Source: a virus. From it: DNA of 64,000 nucleotides. Below, piece by piece: positions 38,486 through 48,084 of the stretch; positions within the stretch are counted from its first letter, which is position 1; every line of letters begins with the position of its first letter. The notes beneath the pieces were generated by a model. It ran no database searches. It was not told the origin of the DNA and was given only the letters and a program-made list of their open reading frames with translations. Position numbers and translations under genes: made by a program. The DNA lies in the IMG/VR virus record IMGVR_UViG_3300048687_000087, positions 1-64,000 of that record. One strand, written 5' to 3'.

Positions 38486-40129
38486 ATGCAGGGCGACTAC
38501 GGAGACCTCCAACTCGGCAGGCTCCTCCTCCGCGAGACCTTCAGGACGGGAGAAGCGAGCAGCGACAGCCGCAGCATGGAACTTGAGGGCGAGGAGTCGA
38601 TGCCGCCGCTCACCCGCACCCAAGTGGTGTGGCGGCACGACAACCTCCTCGCCCTCGAGCAGGGCGGCATCCTGCCCGTGACATGGACGGACAAGCCGGA
38701 GCGCAACGGCTACTACCGGCTCACCAGCGCCTCCGCGGACTACACGGAATACCGGGGCGAGGTCATCACCTCGCAGTGGAAGGTCGGCCTGGACCGACTC
38801 GGCTCCGACAGCGAAGTCGACCTGCAATCCCGCCTCACCGGCGTTGTCCGCGCCAACGACTTCAGCCTCACCGGCGAACGCTGGCATGCCCCGCCGATCG
38901 GTCACTACGGCTACTTCACGGGCACGACGAACCCCTCAACAATGACGCGCACTGGCGCCGAGGGAGCGGTCACCGTGTACCGGGGAGTGCCCGAGAACGT
39001 CGCCCCGCGTTGGGGCTGTGCGCCCACCGCCTACCTCGGCGGGAGAGTACGGATCACATCGGCAGGCACGGAGTTGTGTGGGGTCGACCAGGCCCTACCA
39101 CCTACCGGCTGGGCTCTCTCCAACGGACTGGTAAACGTCACGACCAGCGGCTCCGGGGCACTCGACGTGCAGACCTACACCGACGCAGGCTGGCGCTCCA
39201 AGACATGGAACGTCTCCGTCGCCGGACCAGGATCCACGATCACAGGGTGGGACGGCGCAACGGTGCTCCGCAACGACCCCGAGCAGGTCGTCCTACGTCT
39301 CACGAAGAGTCTCAACCCGGGGCGCGCCACACTCGACCTCACGCTCCGCCGCGGCTCCCGCTTCGTCGAGGGCTACCTCCAGACCGGCACGTCCACCACG
39401 CTGGCCGCCTACCTCGCCAGCGCCGAGATCTACACCAGCTTCGCAGCGTCCGGCTACATCACGGCCACCAACGACGACAGTGACGGCAACAGATTCGCCA
39501 TCGGCTCTGCCCGCTCATTCACCGTCCACAGCAATGGCGGCATCACCAAGAGCAGCACTACAAGACTCGACTTCTGGATCGGCGCCGTCGCCTCCCAGGC
39601 CACCCTCAACTCCAACCCGACTTTCGAGACCGACACCAGCGGCTGGTCTACCGTAAACGCCACCGTCACCCGATCCAACGCGCAGGCCAAGAACGGGTCC
39701 TGGTCCGGGCTGCTCACTGCTGGTTCAGGATCCTCACCGCGCGTCAACTCTCTCCCTAACTCTCCCGTCGTCGCCGGACAGAGCTATCGCTCATCGGGAT
39801 GGCTGTTCGCGCCCTCCGCCATCCCGACCGGTGTCGCCGTGAACATCAACTGGTACGACGGCAGCAACACGTACATGAGCACGTCCACGAACTCGACGAC
39901 ACCAGCCGCCGCTACCTGGTTCTTCATGGACAGCGCTTTCACCGCGCCGGTCGGCGCGGCATTCGGCAACGTGTCGATGTGGATGACCGGAACTCCCGGC
40001 GCCGGAACAGTCCTGCATGGCGACGATCTTCGGCTACGTGCAACGACGCCGTCCGGTGACACTGTCGTCGACTTGCAAAACCAGTACATCGCCGCGATGC
40101 CCGAGACGACGTATGCGGTGAGGCGCTGA
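38486..40129 (+). CDS. Distal/minor tail protein with carbohydrate-binding-like domain, 547 aa
   Basis: It follows the tape measure. The N-terminal half (QLGRLLLRETFRTGEASSDS) resembles distal tail proteins. Residues about 370-530 contain NSNPTFETDTSGWSTVNATV and GSWSGLLTAGSGSS, the start of a CBM4/9-like beta-sandwich that may bind cell-wall sugars. It overlaps the next gene by one base (TGATG). Confidence 0.8.
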   Translation: MQGDYGDLQLGRLLLRETFRTGEASSDSRSMELEGEESMPPLTRTQVVWRHDNLLALEQGGILPVTWTDKPERNGYYRLTSASADYTEYRGEVITSQWKVGLDRLGSDSEVDLQSRLTGVVRANDFSLTGERWHAPPIGHYGYFTGTTNPSTMTRTGAEGAVTVYRGVPENVAPRWGCAPTAYLGGRVRITSAGTELCGVDQALPPTGWALSNGLVNVTTSGSGALDVQTYTDAGWRSKTWNVSVAGPGSTITGWDGATVLRNDPEQVVLRLTKSLNPGRATLDLTLRRGSRFVEGYLQTGTSTTLAAYLASAEIYTSFAASGYITATNDDSDGNRFAIGSARSFTVHSNGGITKSSTTRLDFWIGAVASQATLNSNPTFETDTSGWSTVNATVTRSNAQAKNGSWSGLLTAGSGSSPRVNSLPNSPVVAGQSYRSSGWLFAPSAIPTGVAVNINWYDGSNTYMSTSTNSTTPAAATWFFMDSAFTAPVGAAFGNVSMWMTGTPGAGTVLHGDDLRLRATTPSGDTVVDLQNQYIAAMPETTYAVRR

Positions 40130-42999
40130 TGGCCGTCACCGAAGTCCTCGAAGCGCTCGGCTCCTTCGAGATCAGCATCAATCCGGAGGTGCCGCGGGAA
40201 GTCCTCGACGCTGTTCAGTACTTCGGGCACATCGCGATCGTCCCCGGTCGTGTCAACCCTGCCGCCACCGGAGACGGACTCCTCGATGCTGCCCGCTACG
40301 TCGGCGTGGTGCGCGGCCGGGCCGTCGACGATGACCGCCGCACCAAGCGCGTCGAGGACGCCACCCGCATCAGCGGCGTCGGTATGGCGTTCTGGCTCGG
40401 AGACGAAGACGAGAAGGGCGCCGTCTACGAAACCCCCGTCGAGATCAACAGCGCCAGCTTCGCCAACTCCGTCCGCGTGCTCTTGCCCGCCTCCGGAGCC
40501 GTCACGGAAGGCACCCTCTACGGCGGCGTCGCAGGCGCCTACTCCGGCCGCCACCAGTACGAAACCCCACGCAAGGCCATCACCTACGTATGCGACACCA
40601 TGTCCACCACCACCGTCCCCGTCGGCTGGCGCGTCAACAACGACGGCAGCCTCGACGCCGGACCCGAGACCAGCCTGTTCAGGACCGCACCGACGTGCGT
40701 CATCGTGAAGACCGGAACCGGCGAGGATTTGGCGATGCGCGCGCTGCCTGGCACGACGGGCGTGAGCCGCGACATGGAGGACTACAGCACCCGCGTCGTC
40801 CTCCTCGCCGAGGGCGAGGGCGAATCGATCGCCACGGGCACCGCCAACCTTCCGACGCCGACCCTGTACAGGGACATTCACGGCAACACGCTTGAGCTCA
40901 CACGCCTGGTCTCCGAGTCCGACACGACGATCCCCAACGCGGACACCCGGGCCGCGGTTGCGCTCGCCCAGTACACGGCCAGCCGCGACACCCTGGAACT
41001 GTCCACCAGCGACTACGACATCCAAGGCTCCTTCGACGTCGGCGACTACGTGTGGGTGTACGACCCCGACCAGGGCCTCGTCGACACCAGCAACGAGATC
41101 ACGTTCCGCGGGCAGCGCATCAACCCGATCCGGCTCCGCATCGCCGAAACCAGCTGGCCCGTCACCGCCGGGAACACGGTCGCCTACCGCGCAGCCGACG
41201 GCACCTGGTACGACCTCACCGACTACACCGAATTCGAATCCGCCACCGACGTCCGCATCACCGTCGGAGACTTCGGCCGCGCTCTCACGACCGCCGGCAC
41301 GCAGCCCGTCGGCTCCCGCCCCAGCCAGGACAGCTCAGTGCCCGGCATCACCGCGTTCGTCACGCCGTTCGTAGGCACCGCTTACCTGACCGCCGAGGGC
41401 TTCACCCGGGCCCGCATCATCCTCGCCTGGAACGCACCCCTCAACGTCGACGGCAGTACCGTCCTCGACGGCGACCACTACGAGATCCGCTATACCGTCG
41501 ACACCGACACCACCTACTCCGCCACCTGGGCACAAGTCTCCGGCAGCGCCTGGCAGGACCTCCAGACGTGGGCGCAGCCTCTCGCCGCAGCGGGGGAGTG
41601 GCAGACCCAGTACGTCGCCTGGGGCGCCTCCACCGCCCAACTCCTCGACCTCTCCCCGGGCGTGGGCTACGACGTACAGATCCGTGCCGTCGACAAGGCC
41701 GGAAACCTCGGCGCCTGGTCGCCCGCAACCACGTTCGTCGCAGTCCAGGACAACATCGCGCCCTCCACCCCCGCGGCGCCTGCCGTGGCCGGATCGCGGA
41801 TCGCTCTGCAGATCACCCACCAACTCGGCAAGAGCAGCGGCGGCACCTTCAACTTGGAATCCGACCTCGACCACTTTGAGATCCACGTCGGCGCCGTCAT
41901 CACGTTCACCCCGGACACGACCACCCTGAAGGGCAAGACGCCCGCAAACTCCGGGATGATCCAGGCGCAGATCCCCGTCGTCGCCACCGTCCAAGTCGAG
42001 GAGACAACAGCCCGCTGGGTGAAGGTCGTCGCGGTCGACATCACCGGCAACAAATCCAACGCGTCCACGGCCGCATCGGCGACCGCGCTCCTCATCGACG
42101 ACGCCCACATCTCCGACCTCACCGTCTCTAAGGTCACGGCGGGAACCATCTCCGCGAACTGGCTCCTCGGCGCCAGCATCCGCACCGCCACCGCCGGCGC
42201 CCGCGTCGAACTCAACGCCGCCGGCCTCCAGGCCTACAACGCAGGCGGCACACGTACCGTCAACATCGCCTCCGCAGACGGATCCGTGAACCTGCTCGGG
42301 CAGATCGTGTCCGGTACCAGCGGCCGCCGCGTCGAGATCATGCCCACAAGCACGTTCCTCCCCGAGATCCGCTTCTACGCCAACACCGGCACCAACTACG
42401 CCTACATCAACGCCACCTCAACAGGCACCGACGCCAGCCTCGGCGTCAACAGCGGAACCTTCGACGACGCGGGCGTCACGGCGTACCACCGCATCTTCAT
42501 GACGGACTCCACGGCACGCTACGAAGTCATCCGACAGGACACACAAGCACGCCGAGGCGGATACATGATCCTCCAGCCCGGCGGCTACTACGCGGGCGTC
42601 AACTCCGGCGGCGCCGACGGGGGCATCATCGCCGCCGGTACAGGCCAGCTGAAAGCCGGATGGGACAGCGGTGCCTCGGCAACCGCCAACTACATGCTGT
42701 GGCAGTCCAACTTGACCCGCCACTTCGGACGTTGGGGAGACTTCTTCCTCCCCAACAGCAACGAAGGACTGTTCACCGGAACCGTCACCGGCCCTTCGGG
42801 CGGCACCACCATGTCGATGAGTTTCGGAACCACGATGGACACGCAGCTCGCGCCCATCGTCTCGATCCGCGACGCCCCCACGGTGGCGAACACGCGCGGC
42901 TTCGTGGTCAGCGCGTCCAGTACGACCGGCTTCACCGTGCAACTCTCCGGCGCCGCCGACGGCGCATGGTCCGTCTACTTCTGGTGCTTCAGGATCTGA
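40129..42999 (+). CDS. Large tail (Tal/central fibre-type) protein, 956 aa
   Basis: The N-terminal half has baseplate-hub-type beta domains (DVGDYVWVYDPDQGLVDTSN), then fibronectin-like segments (YEIRYTVDTDTTYSATWAQV, LSPGVGYDVQIRAVDKAGNL). The C-terminal region has DAHISDLTVSKVTAGTISAN, a motif common where actinophage fibres attach. The final part is Gly/Ser-rich and beta. Likely a receptor-contacting tail-tip protein. Confidence 0.82.
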   Translation: MAVTEVLEALGSFEISINPEVPREVLDAVQYFGHIAIVPGRVNPAATGDGLLDAARYVGVVRGRAVDDDRRTKRVEDATRISGVGMAFWLGDEDEKGAVYETPVEINSASFANSVRVLLPASGAVTEGTLYGGVAGAYSGRHQYETPRKAITYVCDTMSTTTVPVGWRVNNDGSLDAGPETSLFRTAPTCVIVKTGTGEDLAMRALPGTTGVSRDMEDYSTRVVLLAEGEGESIATGTANLPTPTLYRDIHGNTLELTRLVSESDTTIPNADTRAAVALAQYTASRDTLELSTSDYDIQGSFDVGDYVWVYDPDQGLVDTSNEITFRGQRINPIRLRIAETSWPVTAGNTVAYRAADGTWYDLTDYTEFESATDVRITVGDFGRALTTAGTQPVGSRPSQDSSVPGITAFVTPFVGTAYLTAEGFTRARIILAWNAPLNVDGSTVLDGDHYEIRYTVDTDTTYSATWAQVSGSAWQDLQTWAQPLAAAGEWQTQYVAWGASTAQLLDLSPGVGYDVQIRAVDKAGNLGAWSPATTFVAVQDNIAPSTPAAPAVAGSRIALQITHQLGKSSGGTFNLESDLDHFEIHVGAVITFTPDTTTLKGKTPANSGMIQAQIPVVATVQVEETTARWVKVVAVDITGNKSNASTAASATALLIDDAHISDLTVSKVTAGTISANWLLGASIRTATAGARVELNAAGLQAYNAGGTRTVNIASADGSVNLLGQIVSGTSGRRVEIMPTSTFLPEIRFYANTGTNYAYINATSTGTDASLGVNSGTFDDAGVTAYHRIFMTDSTARYEVIRQDTQARRGGYMILQPGGYYAGVNSGGADGGIIAAGTGQLKAGWDSGASATANYMLWQSNLTRHFGRWGDFFLPNSNEGLFTGTVTGPSGGTTMSMSFGTTMDTQLAPIVSIRDAPTVANTRGFVVSASSTTGFTVQLSGAADGAWSVYFWCFRI

Positions 43000-43000
43000 C

Positions 43001-43591
43001 ATGGCAGCTAGCGAATACACAGTCCAAGCGGTCAGCGAATACTGGCCCAACCCCGATACGCCCTGCTGGGCCGTCGACATGACGAAGCCGGACGGCGGCT
43101 CCCACCGGCATGTCTTCCCGAAGCACACGCTCGAGCAGCGCGCCGCCGAATATGGCATCGAACCGACCGCCGTCGAAGATCTCCTCGACATCGTCCTCCA
43201 CGAGCCCTACGCCCCCCACCCCGACGACCCCGACTCTGACGATCCAGCGGCAGCGGCGGGTCTCGTCTCCCCGGCGCTCGTCTCCCGCGGCGCTACCCGC
43301 AAGGGCGACCTCATCCCGACGACGCTCTACACCGCTCCGGACGCCGCCACAGCCCTCGCAGCGCACCGCACCCGCATCGACTACGCCAAGACCAAACGAG
43401 TCCGCGTCGCACCACCCAAGAACGGCAAGGACCCCCTCGACATCATCCGCGGCAACCACGACATCGACCCTGCCCGCGTGGCCGCCAAAGCGCAGACAAT
43501 CAACCATCGGCGCCTCGTCGCCCAAGGCCGCGCACAGGCGACGCCAGCGATCCCGAATGTTGCGAGGAAGGACGAACCCCACCGTGCCTGA
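43001..43591 (+). CDS. Tail-associated hypothetical protein, 196 aa
   Basis: It begins MAASEYTVQAVSEYWPNPDT, with PGGSHRHVFPKHTLEQRAA-like residues and an acidic Pro/Asp hinge. The middle (GDLIPTTLYTAPDAATALAA) is followed by a basic tail. Its place between two tail-tip genes suggests a small tail or assembly protein. It overlaps the next start by 8 nt. Confidence 0.6.
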   Translation: MAASEYTVQAVSEYWPNPDTPCWAVDMTKPDGGSHRHVFPKHTLEQRAAEYGIEPTAVEDLLDIVLHEPYAPHPDDPDSDDPAAAAGLVSPALVSRGATRKGDLIPTTLYTAPDAATALAAHRTRIDYAKTKRVRVAPPKNGKDPLDIIRGNHDIDPARVAAKAQTINHRRLVAQGRAQATPAIPNVARKDEPHRA

Positions 43592-44564
43592 AACCCCGAC
43601 CCCACGGCTCAGCCTCTACAAGCCGCTGAACAGCGGCAGCGAACTCGTCAACGTCCAACAGGACTTGAACAACAACTGGGACAAGGTCGACAGCGCCGCC
43701 GGCTTCCAGATCGTCACCTCAGGCACCCGCCCCGCAGCACCCTACGCAGGCAAGGCGATAGCCGAGTCCGACACCGCCTACCGCACCTACTTCTCCAACG
43801 GCACGGCGCCGGCGTCCGGCTCCTGGGTAGAGATCCCCAACAGCTCCGGCAGCTACGGCGGCAACCTCAACCTGGCCATCGGCAAGCAACTCAACATCGG
43901 CGGCTCGCTCAGCACTGCCGCTTACGCATGCGTGTTCGGCAGCTCAACCGGGGACTTCGTCATCTCCAGCCGGGTCACCGGCGACGGCACCTCCCGCCTG
44001 ACCCTGCGCGCCGATGGCCAACTCGGCTGGAGCTCCGGCGCCGCAGCCACCGACGTCACCGTCCAGCGCAGCTCCGCCAGCACCCTCACTCTCACCGGCA
44101 ACCTCACCGTCACAGGTGTCGGCCAGTACCAGTTCGTCCGCAAGACCGCAGACGAGACAGTCACCAACAGCGCCGCCTACCAAAACGACGACCACCTCGT
44201 CGTCCCTGTCGTCGCCAACGGCGTCTACCAAGTCGACGGCTACATCGTCTATCAGACCGCCTCAGCGGCAGGCATCAACCTGCGCATGACCGGCCCGACA
44301 GGCACCGGGCTCTGGACGTTCACCGGACTCAGCGCCTCGGGAGGGACGAACGACACGGCAACCATGCGCGCAGCCACCGGCACCAACGGATCGGGTACCG
44401 CCCTTCTCGGCGGCGCGTCCGGGAACATCTCCGCGTCACTGCGAGGCACCTTCACGCCCACAGCATCAGGGAACCTGCAGTTCGAGTGGTCGCAGAACGC
44501 GGCGAACGTGACCGGGACGATCGTGCGCGCGAACTCGTGGCTGGCCTTGACCCGTGTCGCCTAG
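43584..44564 (+). CDS. Tail fibre / receptor-binding protein, 326 aa
   Basis: The N-terminus (RLSLYKPLNSGSELVNVQQD, LNNNWDKVDSAAGF) is a conserved actinophage fibre-attachment segment. The body is made of short beta strands rich in Gly, Ser, Thr (LTLTGNLTVTGVGQYQFVRK). The C-terminus resembles a trimeric tip. It is the last rightward tail gene before the leftward cassette. Confidence 0.78.
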   Translation: MPETPTPRLSLYKPLNSGSELVNVQQDLNNNWDKVDSAAGFQIVTSGTRPAAPYAGKAIAESDTAYRTYFSNGTAPASGSWVEIPNSSGSYGGNLNLAIGKQLNIGGSLSTAAYACVFGSSTGDFVISSRVTGDGTSRLTLRADGQLGWSSGAAATDVTVQRSSASTLTLTGNLTVTGVGQYQFVRKTADETVTNSAAYQNDDHLVVPVVANGVYQVDGYIVYQTASAAGINLRMTGPTGTGLWTFTGLSASGGTNDTATMRAATGTNGSGTALLGGASGNISASLRGTFTPTASGNLQFEWSQNAANVTGTIVRANSWLALTRVA

Positions 44565-44565
44565 G

Positions 44566-44769
44566 TCAGGGCTGCATCGTGCTCTCCGGGCCGGTGGACG
44601 CCGGATCGGGGGCCGGTGACGGCGACGAAGCACCCCGCAACTGCTCGAGCTCCGTTTCCAGCTCGGCAACTCGCGCCTTTAGGAGAACGTTCGCGTCCGC
44701 AGCCTGCCCGTATTCGCGACGGAACGCCTCGAGTGCGGCCTCGACACTGATCTGCTGGCCCTGACTCAT
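44566..44769 (-). CDS. Coiled-coil small protein, 67 aa
   Basis: Read leftward from ATG 44769, overlapping the stop of the glycosyltransferase by 4 nt. The product has a helix-coiled coil (NVLLKARVAELETELEQLRG) and a Pro/Ser tail. It is the last gene of the leftward cassette, and its role is unknown. Confidence 0.6.
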   Translation of the reverse strand: MSQGQQISVEAALEAFRREYGQAADANVLLKARVAELETELEQLRGASSPSPAPDPASTGPESTMQP

Positions 44770-45629
44770 GCGGTCACCTTCTCGGCGAGCTCCCGGTACC
44801 GGTCCAAGAGCGTCGTGTTGTTGAGGAACGGGTGCTGCGGGAAGAACGACCAGTGCGCGACCACGGCGTCGCCGCGCAAGATGTTCGGCACGCCCTTCGC
44901 CGCCGGCTGATGCACGGTGTGCCAGGACTCCTCCTCATCCGGGACGAGGATGCCGGGCTGGGGGAGCGCCGCATAGTCCTCACCGCGGGAGGCGAAGCAG
45001 GAGACGGAGAACTGGGTGCCGGGCTGCAGCGGGAAGTCCTGATACAGGTACAGGTCTTCGACCGTTCCGGCGGTGACGTGGTCGAGGAGCAGCTCGTGCA
45101 GCTTCACGGCGAACGGGCCGTTGGCCCAGCCGGTCGGGTCCATGCAGTACGGCCCCACCTCGCCCCACTCCATTGGGATCTTGCCGCACAGCTGCAGGAA
45201 GTGGGAGCAGATCGCATTGTTGATGATGATCGGAAACACCGCGACCGGGGCGGGCATCTCGATGCGGGCCCGCACCAGGTTCACGACCGCATCCTCGTGC
45301 ACGTACACGAGGTCGTCATCCATGCGCACGTACACAGTGTCCGAGTCGGTCATGTAGCGGTAGGCGAGCCCCGTGTACCGCTGTTTCGGCAGTCGGCCCA
45401 GGGCGATGCCCTCGGGGCGTTCTACGAGCTTGAACCAGTCGTGCTGGGACGCGAGTTCGTGCGCGTAGGCGATGTCGGCTTCCTGGCCGGCCGGGTCGGT
45501 GTTCATGTACGCCCACACCTCGTCGATCAGCCCGCGCTCGACATCGCGGCGCAGGTACTGGATCAGGATGCTGTAGGTGGGGACGCGCCCGTAGGGCGTC
45601 CAGGCGATGACACGCTTGCCGTCGATCAC
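44766..45629 (-). CDS. GT-A-type glycosyltransferase-like protein, 287 aa
   Basis: Read leftward from GTG 45629 with AGAGGA 8 nt upstream. It begins with a Rossmann-like strand (KRVIAWTPYGRVPTYSILIQ) and carries a DxD-type motif RMDDDLVYV (102-110), which in GT-A enzymes holds the metal and nucleotide sugar. Other recognisable parts are HDWFKLVERPEG and WANGPFAVKLHELL. The substrate is unknown. It overlaps the upstream GT4 gene by 4 nt, so the two should act together. Confidence 0.75.
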   Translation of the reverse strand: MIDGKRVIAWTPYGRVPTYSILIQYLRRDVERGLIDEVWAYMNTDPAGQEADIAYAHELASQHDWFKLVERPEGIALGRLPKQRYTGLAYRYMTDSDTVYVRMDDDLVYVHEDAVVNLVRARIEMPAPVAVFPIIINNAICSHFLQLCGKIPMEWGEVGPYCMDPTGWANGPFAVKLHELLLDHVTAGTVEDLYLYQDFPLQPGTQFSVSCFASRGEDYAALPQPGILVPDEEESWHTVHQPAAKGVPNILRGDAVVAHWSFFPQHPFLNNTTLLDRYRELAEKVTA

Positions 45630-46636
45630 GCTGCTGTCCTCTCTCGGGACGGCGCGAGCGCAGCCTCCCACTGTCGGTTGGTGGCTTGCAGGATCGACCC
45701 AGAGGCTTCGGCGCGGGCAGCCAAACCGATGCGCTGCCGCAGCTCCGGATCGTCGGCGAGCTGCTTCAGCCGTCGACCCCACTCGTGCTCGCGCCGCACC
45801 AGGAACCCGGTCTCCCCATGCCGGATCACCCGCCGGTACGGCTCAATGTCCGAGGCAATCAGCGGAATGCCGAGCATGGATGCCTCGAGGAACTTCGTCG
45901 GGAACTTCGCCCGGTTGAACGCCGTGTCCCGGTACGGAGCCACCCACACGTCGAAGCCGGACACCGCCTGCAGGTACTGGCCGAAGTTCTCCACCCAACC
46001 GAGCGCACCGAGCCGACTGCCCTTCAGCCCGAGGGCGACAGCGGTGCGCGCGTCGATACCGACGAGCTTCACCTCCACCTGACGGCCCGGGTATGCGGCG
46101 ATCCGGTTCAACGCCCGCACCGCCTCCGGGAGCTCGTGGACAGTCGACGCGGTGCCCGCCCAGCCCACCGACAGCGTCTCGGAGGAGTAGTCGCGAGGCT
46201 CGCCCAGATGCTGCGCTGGTAGCCCGTTAGGAACCACGCGAACGTCGTCGTGATGCTCACGCAGAATCCGGGCGAGTGGCTCGGAGCAGCACGTCACCGT
46301 GTCGGCGAGCTGCATGTTGGTGACCAGGCTCCGCAGCATGGCGGCATCCCAGACGCGGTTCGCGGCGACGTTGGTCTCGTCGAGGTGGAAGTAGTCGTCG
46401 TCGAGATCCATAACGAGCCGGATCCCTGCCTCCCGCATCTCCCGCCACGTCGCCGACGGGCCCGGTTTCGCGACACGGCACCCCACGACAACGTTCAGAC
46501 CCTGCTCCCGCCAGTCGTCCGGCAGGCGTGGCCCAGCGCTCGTCTCGTGGCCGAGCCAGTGCAGCGACATCGCAGGTAGCACCCCGCGGTACAGGCCCGA
46601 CCCGGAGCTGTCCGCCGTCCAGAAGTGGACGCGCAT
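45626..46636 (-). CDS. GT4-family glycosyltransferase, 336 aa
   Basis: Read leftward from ATG 46636. The GT-B layout is clear: an N-terminal Rossmann domain, then VRVVPNGLPAQHLGEP, LSVGWAGTASTVHELP and a C-terminal donor domain with KFPTKFLEASMLGIPLIASD followed by an E-x7-E-type segment. It should add a sugar from a nucleotide donor. It overlaps the SDR gene's stop by one base. Confidence 0.85.
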   Translation of the reverse strand: MRVHFWTADSSGSGLYRGVLPAMSLHWLGHETSAGPRLPDDWREQGLNVVVGCRVAKPGPSATWREMREAGIRLVMDLDDDYFHLDETNVAANRVWDAAMLRSLVTNMQLADTVTCCSEPLARILREHHDDVRVVPNGLPAQHLGEPRDYSSETLSVGWAGTASTVHELPEAVRALNRIAAYPGRQVEVKLVGIDARTAVALGLKGSRLGALGWVENFGQYLQAVSGFDVWVAPYRDTAFNRAKFPTKFLEASMLGIPLIASDIEPYRRVIRHGETGFLVRREHEWGRRLKQLADDPELRQRIGLAARAEASGSILQATNRQWEAALAPSRERTAA

Positions 46637-47586
46637 CAGGCTGCCGCCAGGTAGCCGGGGAGCCACGTCTCGGCGTAGTAGCGGACGGTGTGGTGGATGC
46701 CCTCGTCGAGCGGCACGAAGTCGGCGGCCGTCATGCCGATCTGCTGAAGCGTGGACGTGTCGGCGGACACGACCGCGTTCGGGACTTCGCCAGGCCGCAT
46801 CGGCAGATGCGTCACGGGGACGCGAGGGCGGCTGGTGATGCGGGCGGCTTCGTCGACGACGAGCTGCGCCACCTCATTGATCTCACAGGACTTGAGCGGG
46901 CCAGCCTCGATCGGCCGCTCCGCAGGACCGTGGGCCGTGGTGTGCTCGAGCGCCTGCACGAAGACCTTCGCGACGTCCCCGACGTAGACGCAGTCGGAGA
47001 CCTGCGTGCCATCCCCGTACACTTCGATGGGCGCCCCAGTGAGGGCGCGGCACGTGAACGCGGGCAGCACCTTGCGAACCTTGCTCGTGCCATACGGTGC
47101 GGCGACGGACTGGCCAGGGCCGTAGGCATTGACCGGCCGGACGATGGCGATGCGCCCGCCGCGGTAGGCGTTGAACATGCGGGCATAGTCCTCGGCTGCC
47201 GTCTTGCTGATCGTGTAGGAGCCGGTGCCGTGATCACGCATCCACGCGTTCCCGACTCCCGCGTAGGCGACGGGCAGCCCGTACTGGTCGGCGGCCTCGA
47301 ACACGTTCAAGCTGCCGCGGATGTTGGTCTCCGCACTGGGGCGGGGGTTACCGATCGTCTCCTGCGTGCCGAGCACGGCCGCCAGATGGATGACCCCTTC
47401 GACGTGCGCGGCCAGCTCGACGACTGCGGTCTCGTCACGCACGTCCCCGAGGAAGAACTCCTCGCCGGCAGCCATGGGCGTGTGCGGGTGGCGGTCGAAG
47501 ACGACTACCTCATGCCCGCGGGCGAGGAGTTCGGTACGGACCCATGAGCCGATGAAGCCCTGCCCGCCAGTGACGCCGATCTTCAT
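46636..47586 (-). CDS. NAD-dependent epimerase/dehydratase (extended SDR), 316 aa
   Basis: Read leftward from ATG 47586. It has the GGQGFIGS nucleotide-binding loop (7-14) and the YTISK catalytic pair (Y124, K128), with upstream LAAVLGT. Extended SDRs of this type convert nucleotide sugars. Together with two glycosyltransferases it forms a small sugar-synthesis and transfer cassette placed antisense between tail and lysis genes. Confidence 0.88.
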   Translation of the reverse strand: MKIGVTGGQGFIGSWVRTELLARGHEVVVFDRHPHTPMAAGEEFFLGDVRDETAVVELAAHVEGVIHLAAVLGTQETIGNPRPSAETNIRGSLNVFEAADQYGLPVAYAGVGNAWMRDHGTGSYTISKTAAEDYARMFNAYRGGRIAIVRPVNAYGPGQSVAAPYGTSKVRKVLPAFTCRALTGAPIEVYGDGTQVSDCVYVGDVAKVFVQALEHTTAHGPAERPIEAGPLKSCEINEVAQLVVDEAARITSRPRVPVTHLPMRPGEVPNAVVSADTSTLQQIGMTAADFVPLDEGIHHTVRYYAETWLPGYLAAA

Positions 47587-47783
47587 GACTGCTCCTCGCT
47601 GGTGGTGTCGAGCCAGGGGGTTGCGGACTGCGCGGCACGGGTGACGGCATCCCAGAACTCACGTGCCGCGGGATCGGGTTCGTAGTCGGGCCCGGTCTCG
47701 ATCTGGCCGTCGGGGCGAATGCCGACCGTGAGCTGGCCATCGTCGGCGTACAGAGCGACGACGTACTTGGGCTCGCCGCTCAT
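47583..47783 (-). CDS. Small hypothetical protein, 66 aa
   Basis: Read leftward from ATG 47783 with GGAG 7 nt upstream. It begins MSGEPKYVVALYADDGQLTV and continues GIRPDGQIETGPDYEP, then a helix (REFWDAVTRAAQS). It overlaps the SDR start by 4 nt and the upstream membrane peptide stop. No family is recognised. Confidence 0.65.
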   Translation of the reverse strand: MSGEPKYVVALYADDGQLTVGIRPDGQIETGPDYEPDPAAREFWDAVTRAAQSATPWLDTTSEEQS

Positions 47784-47887
47784 CGTGAACTCCAGGCCGC
47801 AGGCGTGTAGTCGATGCGCATCTCGGCGGGCTGGGCGAAGACGGTGTAGGCGAACAGCAGGGCGAGCGCTGCCGTGATGACGGTCAT
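47780..47887 (-). CDS. Membrane or secreted micropeptide, 35 aa
   Basis: Read leftward from ATG 47887 with AGGAG 8 nt upstream. MTVITAALALLFAYTVFAQP is a hydrophobic helix followed by a short polar tail. It heads the leftward cassette and is coupled to the next gene by a 4-nt overlap. Confidence 0.55.
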   Translation of the reverse strand: MTVITAALALLFAYTVFAQPAEMRIDYTPAAWSSR

Positions 47888-48011
47888 GGGCGAGCTCCTG
47901 TGCGGGTGGCGTGTGCGGGTTGGGCGCGGGATCTGAGTGGTGGGGGAGTAGACCCGCACGGCCACACCCCCACCACAGGACCCCTGAGCACTGGAATCCC
48001 AACCCCACGAT

Positions 48012-48060
48012 ACCTGCGGTTCGTAGGTTAAGTGCGGGGTTCAGGCTACGATTTGAAGGT
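48012..48060. promoter_or_regulatory. Pair of 17-bp operator-like sites, copies 3 and 4
   Basis: ACCTGCGGTTCGTAGGT (48012-48028) matches copy 1 at 13 of 17 positions. GGCTACGATTTGAAGGT (48044-48060) is a second, weaker match. They lie in the divergent region between the leftward cassette and the rightward lysis genes, where late control would be expected. Confidence 0.55.
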
Positions 48061-48084
48061 ATCGCCTGTCATTGAGGAGGCAGT

